A stretch of 64,000 bases of DNA, taken from Acanthaster planci. Taxonomy: Eukaryota; Echinodermata; Asteroidea; Valvatida; Acanthasteridae. Position 1 is the first letter of the stretch. Every line of letters begins with the position of its first letter. This document shows positions 17,534 to 38,505 of this stretch, piece after piece. Where the stretch lies: the NCBI RefSeq assembly GCF_001949145.1, contig NW_019091453.1, forward strand, positions 127,084 to 191,083, given 5' to 3'. The notes under the pieces were generated by a model. It did no database searches and was not told the DNA's origin. It saw only the letters and a program-made list of their open reading frames with translations. Position numbers and translations under genes: made by a program.

Positions 17534-20500
17534 CTGAAATTGATTTTAAAATATCGTAATTCAGCATATATTTATTCGGTGATGGAGGACTTGTCGTGTA
17601 AGTGTGTTTTTTTCGCTAATCATTCGGTTTCTCCGTCAGTGGCCTCAACATATATCAGCCTGAGTGATTTTTAAACCCCTTACTTTGAAGGTAGGCCTAT
17701 TATCTTTAAGTCTTTTTTACTGCCAAAACATAGAAATGCAACCCAAATGTGATGGACCGAATTGAATTAAGTCTAATCTCAAGTTATGTTCTTAGTTAAG
17801 TAGCCATCCGAATAGTCACAAGTAGTTCCCACCCAGTCATGATTGTAACCAGTATTTATGGAGCTCGATGGGATGTGGAACGATCAGTTGTTTATGATGA
17901 GTCATATTGCATAATTTATATATGTATAAAACTGGATTAGTTCAATGGTTATATTTTTATACAACTTTTGACACTTTTGCGCCGTACATGTACTTCGCCA
18001 TGACGTACGTGCGATTCTGTCTCTCTCCAATCGAGTTGTGTTGGCACATAACATTTACTCTGAGGAGAGGGGTGGGCCTGCACAATGCCCTTGGGAACTT
18101 ATTAAAACTAAATGTAAAAATCCCTTAGGAATCCAACTTGGTCTCAACCCATGAAGAATCTCATAACAAACACACTTATCTCTTTATTGTCAATTGTCAT
18201 AGGCCCTGTCATATGATAATTGTTGGATGGAATAATTAAATCTAATTTGGAATGCAATCGCCGGACATCATGCTGTACTGAGTCCATGTATTATTCTTTG
18301 ATTAATTTGTGATCACTTAGCAATTTCCTATCCTAAATTTAAAAGTTGAGCGGGCCGACCACGTCAAGGTGGCAACGCCCCCCATGTAACCGTCACACAA
18401 ATATCGAACAAAAAGCGGGGAAAAATGAGACAGAGAAGAAAGTTGGTAAGAAAGACGTTACTTTGAGCATTGAGACCGTGCGACGGCAGCTGGTCTTGGC
18501 TCAAGTCCATCAATCCGCCCGCTTGCAGTTGGTTTGCGATCTAGCCGTCGTTCGTGTGTGATACCGACCTCTTCCTCTTTCACTGTCATCTGTTTCAAAC
18601 AATAGCGTCTGGCATCAAGACTAAACCATCATAATGATCACGCTCAAAATCACGCACAGATTCGTATGGCAACGCCTTTAGCTTGTGCATAATAACAAGG
18701 CATGTGAATTTTCTGTGGATCAGGTGAATTCCTCCTTTTTCACTTCACACTGATGCCATTGAAAATCGAAAACATTGTACAGTATTGTAAAGATTGGAAT
18801 TTCCTCTTTTTTAAAAAGTACAAGCTGCATGCCTAAATGATTCACATAGCATAGCTGGACATACCAGATGCATGCATCTAGCCCACTAAACATGATCCGA
18901 TAATGAATGTGACTCGAGAAACAGCCTTAGGGATGTTCCTTATCCTTTTTGAAAGAAATGAGCCCATTGCAGTTCAGTGATCCCCTCAGTGCTTACAGTC
19001 GACACGAAATATTCAGTCTATGGGTCCAAGCTGTGCACGATCGACGTTTAATGCTGCCTTTGTCACGTGTTAGGCCCCTCCGAGTCTGATATACGGACAT
19101 CCGGGACACGTGGAAATTCTAACGAAAGCAAACAATACGTATGCATTGGTTTCCTCTGAAGCTTCCTTGAGCCTGACTTGATATTTCCACATCACTTTAT
19201 GTTATGCAAGTTAGCATTTTGGTTTGTCGCCATGTGAATTTGTGTAATACAATAAAGTGCAGTCACAAATGTGGCAAAAGGCAGTCACAAGTGTGACAAA
19301 AAATGCACATGAATACCATTTGACGTCTTTGTCTGGTTAGTCACAAATCAACATTCTCATTGTTGAAAATCTTAGTGCTGAAAACGTTTTACAGGGAAAG
19401 CTTCTTGCTGGAATGGCGTCACGCTTTGCTTATCATACTAGAGTCCCAAAAGTACAAAAACTACCCTTAAAATCGGACTGAATATCTCCTTTAAAACGAC
19501 TGCAGTCATGATTGTAGTGCATGCATGGGCCAATATTCAAACCATGCTTCTTGTGGCAATTCACTGAATAAGTGGCAAGGGAACTTCCCTTATCTCATAC
19601 ACTATGAAAACTCCGCGGATTCACCCGAAATCTGTGTCCTGTTAGGCCTGACCATTCCGATGTAAAAAAAAAAAATGGCCATTTTCTTGGTCATCTGGAC
19701 CTTTTTCTGCTTCAATTTGACCTGAAAAGAGTCATCTGTTGACAATGAAATAGGTCAAGCTCAACGGGACACGGCTTCCGGATCACTCGGGAGTTTTTAA
19801 AACGAAACCCCAGCACGCAAACCAGTTATTTCTACAGTGTAGAGATTGTTTATTTAAAACTACACGTAATTTTGCCAATATGGATAACCTGAAAAAGTTT
19901 GAAAAGTTCTTTCACCCAATGTTTCACTTTGGGATGAGTATTCAATTTACTTGCATTGCATGACATGTGTTTGACGTCGCGGTCTTATTACACTTCCCCC
20001 AAGTCCGATATATGATGAAGAAATTTAGGATGCATTCAATGAGGCGTATCCTGATTCATTGGAACCCACAAAAGCAGTTTTCGAATTCGGAGAACGCCAT
20101 TTCTAATTATTCGTACTTTGCCAAGTAAACGTCACAGTTTATTTATGTATTAAAGAGCTATCGATTTGCTGTTTTATTATAAACGATCCCCTCATTGAAT
20201 TTCAACAATACAGGAACATTGTAGAAGCTATGAACTGTACACTGAAATCACTTAGCGAATACATATCACAGTATCTATTGTTTCTTACTTTTTCATTAAT
20301 AGGAAAATATGTACAAAATATAGAAATAAAATGAACATGTTGCTTTTTAGCTTTACATTATGTCACAAAATGTATTATTAATCCTCTTTAGACAATATCC
20401 TTAATTATGTATCTTTTTCTGTAATTTAAGTTTCAACCGATGGTAAAATGAGCTGAGCGCAAGTGTAGGATTATTAAAATTCAGAAACATGATGGGTTGT

Positions 20501-20957
20501 TGACGTCATCATTCATTGACAGAATGTATTCACACAGCATGTATTCCCACAAACAAGCAAGGGTGACCGCACAGGTTTAGCTCTCAGGAGAAGTGAGGGT
20601 GAGGAGAGAACTTTAAAAATCACTCATCATAGCTTATGAAATCATTTCAAAATCGATACAAGTTGACTTTTAAAACACTAGGTTTAAAGACATTGATAAT
20701 AAAGAGATCTCGTGCTCAGAAAGACATGTCAACTAATATACACATTGAAAAATATCTTAAACCTGACGTGATGACTATTGACTTGCATAGGAACTGTTTC
20801 TTATTCGAAGCCATTGCATCTTTTAGGTTTTCCCTGTTACAAACACTTAACCTTTCCTCTATCATGCACAGTATGCAATGATAAGCTGCAAGAATGCGTT
20901 ATTTCTCCCTTATTCCTGCATTTTTTTTCATTTGAAATGTTTGAACGAGATGGTATT
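17534..20957. other. Intergenic between ARF-like B and C, no gene recognised
   Basis: This is where the first exon of locus B (MG...[10 protein letters not shown]) would be expected. No convincing match was seen. Short frames here are below 85 codons and have no family similarity. A small tandem duplication of CAGTCACAAATGTGGCAAAAG-like sequence occurs near 19259-19302. Confidence 0.5.
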
Positions 20958-23581
<2,624 letters not shown>

Positions 23582-25699
23582 AATTGCTTTCTGTGTTCAG
23601 ATGAAATATCACTACGACGTTCCTCCAACCAGTTACCGGGTGAAATATGCGTCCTAGTTGCTTTTTTACTCAGTTGCTTGAAGTGCTCGTAAGTTATGAC
23701 AGATTCACCATTTTCCGTGCGTTTAAGTACTCTATCATAATTGCCCGTCAACCAAAACTGTGACGACTTGAAACGGTACACGTGGAACTTCGGACGTATC
23801 AATCCTGGACGGTCGGTTGGTGACCGTAGCCAATCATGGTTGTGAATGAGAACACTGCCAAGGCAACTTCCGCAAAACATTGCCTCGTATTGGGTAACGC
23901 TGATATAATTACACGGATTTATGTAGATTTTCTCCCTTTTCGTGGATGACGATGAAACTTCCACGTTGGAAGCTAACTTGACTTTACAGCGCAGTGCCCT
24001 TCGCGCACAAAATATATGCTTGTAACATGTATTCACAATCAATCTAAAAGACAAACATTTTAGTGCCGTCTCTAAAGATCACACTGTCACTACGTCGTTT
24101 TAAATAATATACAAAGAGAGAACGATTTGGCAGACCCAGTCGGGTTTGACAGCTACAAAAAGACACTAAAATGTATAATAAACTTCATTTCAGATGCGAA
24201 ATTATATAATTTGTAATTACCATGTATAAGTAAATGTATTTTTGTTCATACATTTGATGCCTCTTCTCGTCGTCTACCGATGAGGGCAGTTTTACGGAGA
24301 TCATTTGAAATCAGGTATTATCTCAAAGTGGGATAATGAACGGATTGTCCAAGTAATCAAAGATCTAATTATCCAAATGAACCCAATATGATCAAATAGT
24401 ACATTTTGTCCTATTCCCTTCAAGGTCCAGAAAGACAACAAAATGTTCCCAAATTCGTTCTCTAAAACTACTTTCAAACGTTACATCGCCTCCTGTTCAT
24501 ATGACACTTCCAAACTTTGTTTTTATTTTGTTTGTCAATGTTCGTTTGACGTCTCGTCGATTTTTGCCTAATGCGGAAACTGCATGAAAATTCCAATATT
24601 TTTACAGCAATTCGAAGCTTTTCACATGTAGTGAAATCCTAGCTTTACCTAAAAACAAGTCAACGAATAAACTAAACAATGAACTGGAGAGAAAAATAGG
24701 CAAGAGAAGAGGACTGAGAGTATATTGTTTGCCCGTCAGATACGGAAGGAAGACCAGCCGCGTCTTACAGTATGTAAGTCATCATTTCAAATAATGTTTC
24801 AAATAATTAACAGCAAAGTAAGTGTTCAGTTCAGTTTTATTTTCACCATACAGTAGGAAAATACAGCTAGTTCACTATATAAATATTTTAAATGCATAAA
24901 ACGCTATGTATAATAAAAATGTATCTAAAACTAAACATTTCATCTGAAAACACCGTTATATACATAACTGATTTATTTAAAAATATTTCTGTTAACAAAA
25001 TTTTTTATATATATATACATTTTCTTCGAATACTGAAACTCCGATAGAAAACTTGCGAATTTCGCAAATATTTTCCTGTATAATTATTGAAATTGACAAA
25101 AACGATACCGCATAGTTTTGGCGTTGTTCGGGACAGAATTGATTGTTTGAATTAAAATTCATCGAATGATGAAAGTTTTATTGATACAAGATTGCAAACT
25201 CTGCACCCAGTTAAGGATAGGTCTATGCAAAATCTCTCATAAAAGTTCTACATTCCAATCTGTATAGCAGACAGATCGTTCGAATGATTCTGTAGCAATA
25301 TGCTTGATTCGAGTTATTGCCTTCCCTTCGTGGGAAGAAAAACAACCCTGGAAAAATACCGGATGCCTATAAAACTAACAACTAAACTGAAAACATCAAA
25401 CATTGCTTTGCCAGCTTTGCTAGCGCCCCTGAACGGCTTTCTTACTTTCGTTCAAATTGGTTTAAAAGGGCGTTATTTCTCAAACCAATGAAGTCTCGGC
25501 ACAGAGGTGCTTAGCTTTTTTTTTTTACTTCTACTCGTTGTAGGGTTAATCCGGCTTGCCAGTCATCAGCTCGATCAGTTTAAATGTCATATCAATGAAC
25601 ATTAATTGAAACGTATGTGGGATCTTTGGGATGTCACTGGGTCCCCCCTGTTCATGAGATTTCCCTCTGTCAGAGACTCTGTGAGCCATCGTAGTTCAT
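23582..25699. other. Intergenic between ARF-like C and D
   Basis: Promoter side of ARF-like C and 3' side of ARF-like D. It is AT-rich, with the dispersed repeat copy at 23868-24082. No exon with family similarity was seen. Confidence 0.5.
23868..24082. repeat. Dispersed 0.2-kb repeat, copy 1
   Basis: Clearly similar (roughly 80 percent by eye) to 26328-26539 in the same orientation. Shared blocks include TCCGCAAAACATTGC and GAAACTTCCACGTTGGAA. On the minus strand both copies stay open and give similar peptides (FRLIVN.CYK, SNVEVS.SSTKR). Copy 1 sits within a 165-codon minus-strand frame (23557-24054) that overlaps the start of ARF-like C in another frame. The family is unknown. Confidence 0.7.
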
Positions 25700-27704
25700 T
25701 CATCGCCGGTCCCCTGCCTTCCTACTCTCCCGGACCATCTTGACCAGCATCTCCACGGACTCGTAGATGCCGTCTCCGTTCGTAGCGCAGGTCCCCTGAA
25801 TGTGCCAGGGGGTTTTAGACAGGCGGTTCAAGTTCAGAGCTTCGGCGATGTCAGATGCCCGGAGAGCGCCTGAGAAGAGAGAAGATTTGGAGTGAAATAG
25901 TGGTAGTGTGGAATTATCCAAGAGATCAGAATAAAAACGTTTTAAAACATTGGTAATTAGTAATTACAGTCCTTCACCTGAACTGGGGGAGCCATATGAA
26001 AGAAATGAAAAGTGTATGATTTACATCCAAACACGCCTTGTTTTGACGACATAACCAGTGGTTCAGTTCAAGAGCAATAACTCTCATTCTCACGCTCATT
26101 ATTACCTTTTCTGTCATTTTTCATTTCGAAGTTGCCAGTGTTGTTTTGCGTGCATTTGAGGGAAGTGAGGCTCTCAAATGATTCAAACTTTGTGCCTTTC
26201 TATCAGCAAAATTCCATTTACAACGACGCGTGAGAGGAGTGCATGCAGTAGTACTAGGTTGATGAAATTAAGGCAAAATTTACCATACTTTCCCAAAAAC
26301 GAGCAGAAATAATTCCGAGGACCAAAACTCCGCAAAACATTGCGTCGTATTGGATAATGATAATATATTATACAGATTTATGCAGATTCTCTCCTTTCTT
26401 TTCGTGGATGACAATGAAACTTCCACGTTGGAATCCAAGACTTGTCGGCCCAGGCGATTATCTGCAAATGTACGCTTGTAACATGCATTCACGATCAATC
26501 TAAAACACACAAATTTGTGGTGCCTTCTCAAAAGATCACGCCTTCATTTCAATTACCAGGTAGGTCTTGTTTATTGGCGAAGACTACCACTGGCACTTCG
26601 GGGCCGATCTCTGGGTTCTTCAGGATGCCGAATAACTCGTCACGGGCCTCAAACAAACGCTCTTTGTCGCTACTGTCAACTACAAAGATCAAACCTGACG
26701 GAGAAGACCAGCACACACAAAAAAAGACTTGAAGGCGGGCTTTGGTATTTATTGGGTTAGCTGAAATGTACAGATCATGGAAGATTTTAAAAAATCATCC
26801 TTCAAATAACCAATCAATTAATTAGGCCCTCTATGGATTAGTCTTCCCCTTTTTGTCCTAGCTATTCCCAACCGTAAAATTCCTGAATAAATATCCATAT
26901 GCTGGCACACTTACATTTGAAACACTAAAACATCTTGATTGGAGAATTTGTTGATTTATAAACATAATTTTCTATGACGACGAGAGAATAAATACTTTTC
27001 CGAAATGGTTCTTAAAAATGCACAGCCACCCGGGAGGCTCAAAATTGACTGTGTTTTTCTTCACGCAATGTCAACCTAATACCTTGTGTTCCTTGGTAAT
27101 AGTGTCTCCACAGTTGCCTGAGCCTCTCCTGGCCTCCAACATCCCACACGGTGAAGGTAACCCCGGGTAGTGGACTGACTGTCTCCACGTTGAAACCGAT
27201 GGTTGGAATCGTAGTCACAACCTCGTTCAGTTTCAGCTTGAACAAAATTGTTGTCTTACCTAAGACCGAAAAATAAAAACGGTAAAACAAGAGTGAGTAC
27301 ATTCTTAATTGCAATTTTAGGAATATGCTATTCTGTCCTAACAAGAAGGCCCTGCTCTTCTTGAAACTAAACTTTTACGGCTAAATTATGATCTAATTCC
27401 CTTGCCAGTAATACTAACATTGTTGTATCATTACCATAGGCCAAGCACTAAAAATGTGAGTATTCGACACATTTATGTAACTTACGAGATTGTTAGGAAT
27501 TTTGTGGTCCTCTGCTTAAGAGAACCTATTTCTTACCAGTCAAATGCAGCAATGCCTTGATTTGCAAAGGATAACAACCAATTAATTGATAAATAAGATC
27601 TTACCTGCGGCATCGAGTCCAAGCATGAGAATGCGCATTGGAGGACCGCTGACCCCAGCAAGCTCAGAAAGAGCACTTCTCAATTTTGCGAAGAGATGTC
27701 CCAT
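25700..27704 (-). CDS. ARF-like small GTPase D, complete
   Basis: Coding exons are complement(27605..27704), complement(27083..27259), complement(26557..26694) and complement(25700..25869). All introns are GT-AG in phase 1; the protein has 194 residues and ends in TGA. N-terminus [12 protein letters not shown] has Gly2 for myristoylation and an amphipathic helix. P-loop GLDAAGKTT, switch I PTIGF, DVGGQ, NKQD and TCAT motifs are all present, so it should bind and hydrolyse GTP. Exons 2 and 3 have the same lengths as in locus C (177 and 138 nt), and exon 4 is also 170 nt, showing descent by tandem duplication. The interswitch loop has the array-specific [10 protein letters not shown]. The start is 812 bp from that of RAB4 on the opposite strand. 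The ARF family is certain; orthology to a named ARL is not established. Confidence 0.92.
26328..26539. repeat. Dispersed 0.2-kb repeat, copy 2
   Basis: Partner of 23868-24082, same orientation, inside intron 3 of ARF-like D and ending about 17 nt from exon 3. Its position relative to the GTPase gene differs from copy 1, so it is more likely an independent insertion than part of the tandem duplication. Confidence 0.7.
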
Positions 27705-28516
27705 CGTCAATAACTACAATTCGACTTAACTGGTGTTTTTTCCACTGTTGTTTTAACTCGACTCCAAAATGGAAATGAAAACTTTTTCCCAAGAAGAATG
27801 GAGAGAGAGAGAGACGGTTAATACCCAGTCTGACAAAAATCCTCCTTAGGACCAAAAGGTACGAATAGATCAACTTGGTTCAGTTGTGAAATTACTGGTT
27901 GCGGTGCGGGCCTTTTGAACTGCAATGAATTTAGTTACTGATCACTTTATTTATAATGTGTGACTTCGCACTATGTGTCCTTCACCACGTGTACAAATCC
28001 AGCTAAAGCAATAAAGAAGACTCCTTTCGATCGCGTCGATTCCTGTGCGGCCGGATACTACATCCGTAGGTGTGCAGTAACTTTTATTGCATGTGCAGCC
28101 TACACATCATTCGCTCCACGTCACGGACATCAGCTGGTTTCGTAAATAAAGCGACATAACTTATTCAGAAGGACACCCCCAACGATGCGTCATCACTATT
28201 CCCCGACGTCATTTCCAAATGTTAAAAATAAAAATCTTGAAAGGTCAACTGGTCAATCCCATCCTTATACTGAATATTATTTTAAATATCAAGAGTTTTT
28301 GTCTTAGAAAATAATATTATTTGTTTTTTATTCTTTTAAAAATTAATTATTACTATAATAATTTTTTAAATACAAAATAAACGGATAAAATTTAAAATAT
28401 CTTTTTTCAGTTTGGGATTAGTGAAATAGAATTGCACACGCCATTTTGGAAAATTGACGGGCGTACGCATTTCTGTGTATTTCTTTCGCCGTGTTTGCTT
28501 GGAAAACACTCCGAGA
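27705..28516. promoter_or_regulatory. Head-to-head intergenic region of ARF-like D and RAB4
   Basis: The 812 bp between the two start codons must hold 5' UTRs and promoters of both genes. It contains a GAGAGAGAGA stretch near 27800 and a very AT-rich block at about 28265-28400. No TATA box or initiator can be assigned with confidence. Confidence 0.45.
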
Positions 28517-32634
<4,118 letters not shown>

Positions 32635-35600
32635 ATATTCATGGTATGCAAAATATTCCAGGCAGATTGGATGTAATACGGAGAGTGCCCACAGTAAGAC
32701 TTTCTCGTTGGCAACTGTGTAAGTGGAAAAGCATTTATTTTGCAGATGACCTTCATTGAGGGGCATAACAAGATTTAACAAAATGGAAATTTTCTCCTGA
32801 TTTCTACCCACGGCGGCGCACACAAGCAATGGAACATGTACTTTCAGCTTTAGAGGTTTTTTTTCCCTTTCTTTTCATTGTTTATGTGTATGCTGCATGC
32901 CTGGTGACTAGAGTAAGCTGTGTTTATGTAAGTCAGCCATCTCTGATGATTTTTATGTCCTGACTTAAAAAACAGACCCCTGGACTTTCACAGTAACCCA
33001 GGTTCACTGAGTAGAGTATGGCCAACCAGCCGTTTGCTTAAAACTGTACACACTCCATGAATACAGCATTGCCAGCACTTTCAAGTGATAACTTAATCTT
33101 AAAATGGAACCACCACAGCTCTTGGGGAAATGTCTCTGATAGATATGCCCCGCCAAGATTTTTTAATTGAGAGTATTGTGTATGATGAAGTTCTCCGTAT
33201 ATTGTAAACTCTGTATTATGCAGCAAGATCTGTATATATTTTAAATACTGGGGCTGACTGAACCAGATGTACTTGTTTTCATTTCACGTATGTGTTTTGG
33301 GGATTAGCGTGACAGGTCAAAACTTGCTGTTCATGTAATATTTCCATCAGTTAATGAGCAAGTGTGCTAGGAAGATGAGAGCATTCAACACCATTTCTGT
33401 TGAACTTGAAAGTTGTCTAGCGCCGTAAAATGCCTTTGCTGAGAGTTATAAGGAAACCAACTGCAGTAGAGTCATGTACCATTGTATGCCCGCGAACTTA
33501 TTCCATAATAGTATGGAACAGTGTGAACCAATTGTCCCAAATTCCGGCCTTTGTGCCCTTAAAACTTGTCACAAACAATTATTTCAAAATGGAGCATAAA
33601 TTCATGCATGTATCACGTAGCAGGTACATACTGTTTATTGGCATAAGAGCATCCAAGTTGGAACAGGACACCACCCTTGGGTTAAGGAGAAATTGAACTG
33701 AAATGCAGCTGTAGCCATAAAGTCCTAATGCAGCCACCCAAATTCTAACAATTCTGCAGACCGTATGGATTTCTTTCTTTTTTTTTAAAGTTTGAATCGA
33801 AAGTCTGAATGTGTATACATGTATACTACAGATATTGTTCACTGGTAGGTTTAGTGAAAATGCAGTTGAAGTGTACCCCAAATATAGACACCAGAGTCGT
33901 TGTCTTTGTGGATTGACAGTTTTCTGTTGTGTAAGAAAAATGGGAAATTCAGTACATCACTTGGTAGCCACATAAACTACAAAGTAAACTGTTCTTTTGT
34001 AAAATTGGCATTTTATGACTCTTTGTTCCTGTCAGGTTGATATAAAACCATGCTCATGAAACTCGAAGTATTTAAAAGGGTATTTTAAGTTCAGTAGTGG
34101 TGAGCACAGGTCATCTGACAGACCAGCTCGTAAACATTGAAGCATTACTGCTTTTCAGGTCTGGAATCACAAAGCAGAACTTGCCTTTCTTTTCTGATGA
34201 ATTTCAACTTTTGATATCATTCTCAAAAGTTTCTTTTGCCCCAGCCCTTTATCCTTCATGCTAACTTTTAACATGATATGACGGGGATATGGAGGCAATT
34301 TGCATTTTCTAAAGTATTTTCAGAAATTTCTCTGTGAAAACCATTTCCTTATTTTTGTACAGCTGGTATGTTGGGGGTCACCTCTTCCCACAGCTTGTAA
34401 TTGAGGAGTACGTGTACAAGACCTGTCATATTACTACATTCTGGGCAGAATTGGTCGGGTGTCTCTTTGATTGTGTTTGTAGTACTGTGTGTAGTATGCT
34501 TGCTTTAAGTTAAACTATTAGCATATGATATGTTACCAAAAAATCTGAAAGATGTCATTGCGCAAAGAAAGTTGAAAAGTATTCTTCGACTCAAGATTTT
34601 TTTGTGGGGGGTCATAATGTTTGGTTTTGCTTTTGGGTTATTGAAAAATTTGTCATTTACCTGGAGGAATTGTTTTTCCAACTCAGAATCGTGCAAGAGT
34701 GTTATTGTTTTATTATGGTTTTTTTTTTTTGTCGTTGACTGGGGAACCTGTATGTGGTTAACATTGAAATGATTGACACCAATTACTTGAATTGTTTTTT
34801 TCATTTTTATACCTCTCCGCTGTCTGGAGTTTCACATCACTTGTGTATGTTGTAAATATCAAATGAAATAATTATTTGCAAAAATGTAATCATTGTTAGG
34901 CAATTTTGCAAAATTGACACTGTTGTGATAAATGTTAGTATTGACGGAGTATCTTTTGTTTCAAAATGCCTTCATTTGATTTAACAGCTGATGTTTACAG
35001 CACTTCCAGTGTTTCATTGCTGATAGGAATTTATAACCATTAGGTTAGACAGAGAGTTGGTATTGCTTAATGCATCTTGGATGGTATAAGCTGTTTCCTT
35101 GCTCTGCTTGATGATCAACTGAACTAGAAAGTGCTTGTCTCCTCCAAAGAATCTTGTTTCTTGGGCTAGGTTTTAACCATGTGTAAATTCATGGGAACAG
35201 TGCTGATAATAGATGTAGCCACAGCTCCGGAAGCCCATTTTCGGACACAGCCATAGACTTGCTGCAAGTCCTTTTAGATCACATGCCGATAAGCAATTCT
35301 CAATGCTATCTCACTCCCTTAATAATTTCACTTGCTTGGCCTCACCAAAATCATCTTCGTAAACCTCCATTCATGTTCTAAACGTAATGGATCACTTGCT
35401 TGCTCTTGATGTTTGCAGAGGTGAGGTTCTCATTTTGCTATGTTTGTATTTCCTGGAAAGTTTCCCGACATGGAAATTCTTGTCTCCTCAGCAGTGGTTG
35501 CAGATCAGGCCCCTGAGGTGGACTTAATCAAATCAAAGTAATTTAACAGAACGACAGTTAGCATATCATAACATTGTCAAACGCTGCAGAATTGCCTGGC

Positions 35601-38328
35601 AAAATTTGAAATTGTGTGTATATGTAAAAGTAGATTTCACTGTTACTGCATTTAATGTTATCTGTAGTCTCAGTGCTTGAAGGCAGTGATGTGTCGTTGT
35701 GTGCACTGGTAGAGTGCTTTTAAGAAAAGATGGAATACTGTATTTTGAGTACACACTTGCCCATGCGCACATCTTTTTCTGGAATATCAAGCATGGAGTA
35801 ATAATGGATGTTGCAGCTAGTACATGTAGATGCAGAGCACCTCTGAAAATATTGTATTCTTGTGAAAAATGAACTGGAGAAATTTTGACCGTTGCTTGAT
35901 CTGGGACAACTGAAATCATCTGAGAACATGGTTATTTAAATCATTCTTGTCGAACTGCATGAGATGAGATGAGATGATAAAATTCACCTTTTTTACAGAA
36001 AGTAGATGTTGATCATTTGAAATCCACGGTTTAACACTGTGTTTGAAGTGCGAGGCTTCTGAAATGGATGTTTGACATCAGTCACAGTGTGCACTGTGCA
36101 AGGAAGAAACGTGCTTGGTATTAATTGGATAGGCTTGATTGCCACTGGAATGTACACATTCCTAGCAGAGAATGCTGAAGATGCCGACATATTTTATAAA
36201 GTATTGAATGAGCCTCAAGCTGACAAGTCACATCAGTTCATTTATGTATACCAGTTAATCATTGTGAGGCGTTCCCGACGACATGCTTGCAGCTTAATCC
36301 ATACACAGTATATTTCAACTGATTGATATGCTGTTGAATCTGTTCCTTTTTTGCCCTTTTTGGTGTATCGTTTAAAAATTATAAATTATTTCAGTAACGC
36401 ACTTACCTTTAAAGGCACAGCAACAATAAAATAATAATTTGAAGTTGATAGATGCACTGATCTTAACTGAATGATGACGATGATTATGATTACTCAGTAA
36501 ATGAAAATAATGTAATACTCATATTTTTACCATGCCACACTGTCACCTTTGGTATTGAATGTCAGTTTTAAGTCCAATCTTTTCAGTGCATAGGGAGTGG
36601 ATGTCACAGAAAAGGGTTTTGCTACATGAGATTAGAAAATAAGAACTTTGTGAAAGCTCAGATAAATTGTACATTAAAATAATGTCGAAAGAAAGCTAAG
36701 AGAATTGTAAAATTTCTGCAACATGTCTTGGTGAGGGTTGTTGTGTCGGGTAAAAGCCACAAATGAAGCAAGATACGTGACGGAGAGACCCCCCCCTTGT
36801 GCTGTTGGTCATTGTGCTGGAATCTAAGGAATTCTTTTTAAACATCTTGGGGGGATGTGTTAGGTAACAATAGTCTAGAGCGTGTATAGGGATTGGACAT
36901 GTGGGGGGTATCCCTATCTCATTTCTTGCTGGGTATGAAAAGCCAGTTTAACATTACTGATTTCTTTCACTCCAAATTGCTTTTTAGAATCTCCATTTCA
37001 ATTTGTCATAATATGTTAAATTATGAACGGTCCTAAGTGAATTGTGGCACAATATTAGACAAGGCACAACATGGGGGGAGAGTGAACTGGCAAATGGAGC
37101 ATAAGTGAAGGCATCTAAGACAAACCGTCAATTAGGCATTGATGTCTATTGTGCGCTGTTCTAAACTACCCCTGAGTGACTTCCATTGGTCAGTTCCTTC
37201 AAGACCATCATCATAAGTCACAAGCTATTCAAACGGAGTAACACAAGCATTAAACGTCACTATTCCCCCTCTATGACTCATCCTGTGGAAGGAGTTATGT
37301 TTAGAATTGTGAAGGGACATGCAATTGGACAAGTGATGGACAGAACCACATTCCTGACACTGGCAATACATACACACCTGTAGACGGGATACCGTGACTT
37401 CATATTTTGAAATGGCATTTGGCACATGTCTGCTCACCAAATGTACTCATCACTGCAGCTTAGTGTGCAGTAATAAGTACTTTGTTCAAGTAATATAATT
37501 AATACATGAGGTCACAGCAAGACACTAGTTTGTACAAAACTGTACATATTTACACGTAGACACTACTGCCATGAACGGGAATAAGATAAAAAGGAATTAC
37601 TCTTATGGCAACATTTATTGATCACTCTTTTCAGCTGCACAGGCAAACAGTAAGTAGCGTCCTTGAATTTCACACATTCCTCATCACAAGATCCCAATGC
37701 TTGTTATTTCTGAGCTTTATACAAGTTTGTACGGTTAATAAAAATAATGAAGAATCATTAAAAATACAAATGGAAACAACTAAGCATAAATCAGTAAGAT
37801 CACAGCACGTGTGACAGAAGCTACAAGTAAGAGGGTTTCAGTGTTACAAGAAAAGTACCAAAATTATCTTTCCACCTAAGGCCATTTTTGGCTGGGAGAG
37901 GATTTAGAACAATTTAAATGGAACCATACAAGCACTTTTGACTAAGGCAGTGTTATCTTTTGGTCTTTTGTGGTCTTTTATTCAAAGGGTAGGAGGTTGT
38001 GTCTTGCTTATAAATCATTTGACGAGCTAGATGCAAGGATTTTGTTGAAAATTTAATGTAAGTAACTACCTTTAGATAAAATGTCATCAAAAGTGCAAAT
38101 GTTTCATTTGCAGAGTTACACAACACAGGCCAAGCTTTGCAATTGCTCCGACAGAAATGTCAGAAAAATATGCACTTCCAAGTAACCTTTCTCAAAGAAC
38201 TCCTAAACAACATCTCTGTGAATATTTCAAAATGACAAGTAAAATCTAATTCCCAGAGGGCTTTTTGACCGTCATGAAATTGTATATGGACAACCACAAG
38301 TAATGGCAGTGAACCATCTTCATCCGAG
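32635..38328. other. RAB4 3' UTR and RAB4-CCSAP convergent intergenic region
   Basis: The RAB4 3' UTR starts here, but its end cannot be set. An AATAAA lies at about 36426 and others may be used. CCSAP's 3' UTR enters from the right. No exon similar to a known family was seen; frames up to about 117 codons are unsupported. The sequence is T-rich and unstructured. Confidence 0.45.
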
Positions 38329-38340
38329 TTGAAAATCTGA

Positions 38341-38505
38341 TAATTTATATAACGGGTTTTGCCCTTACCCAACGTATATAATGATAAACACTGTATGCTC
38401 AGTGCTTATCCGAGAGCTTGCAAAAACTCCCAAGCTTACTCAGGTGGGACTTGAACCCACGACCTCCTGTTTACTAATGCAGACGTCTTAACCACTCGAC
38501 CATCA
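38341..38505 (-). mobile_element. tRNA-derived SINE with 12-bp target-site duplication
   Basis: On the minus strand the element begins ATGATGGTCGAGTGGTTAAG. The pol III A box TGGTCGAGTGG is at 38491-38501 and the B box GGTTCAAGTCC at 38447-38457, within a T-arm-like GTGGG...CCCAC hairpin. The acceptor stem does not pair, so it is not a functional tRNA. A non-tRNA body follows down to an AT-rich tail (TTATATAAATTA). The direct repeat TTGAAAATCTGA flanks it exactly at 38329-38340 and 38506-38517, proving retrotransposition. Length about 165 bp. Confidence 0.88.

Noticed and set aside
18606-18640. Possible remnant of a first exon for degenerate ARF-like B (GGCATCAAGACTAAACCATCATAATG resembles the LMLGLDA region of locus D)
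   Set aside because: Alignment needs a one-base insertion, and the surrounding sequence gives no MG start or donor, so the match is not better than chance by eye.
38436-38505. A functional tRNA gene
   Set aside because: The acceptor arms do not pair and the locus is bounded by SINE target duplications, so it is a tRNA-derived SINE.
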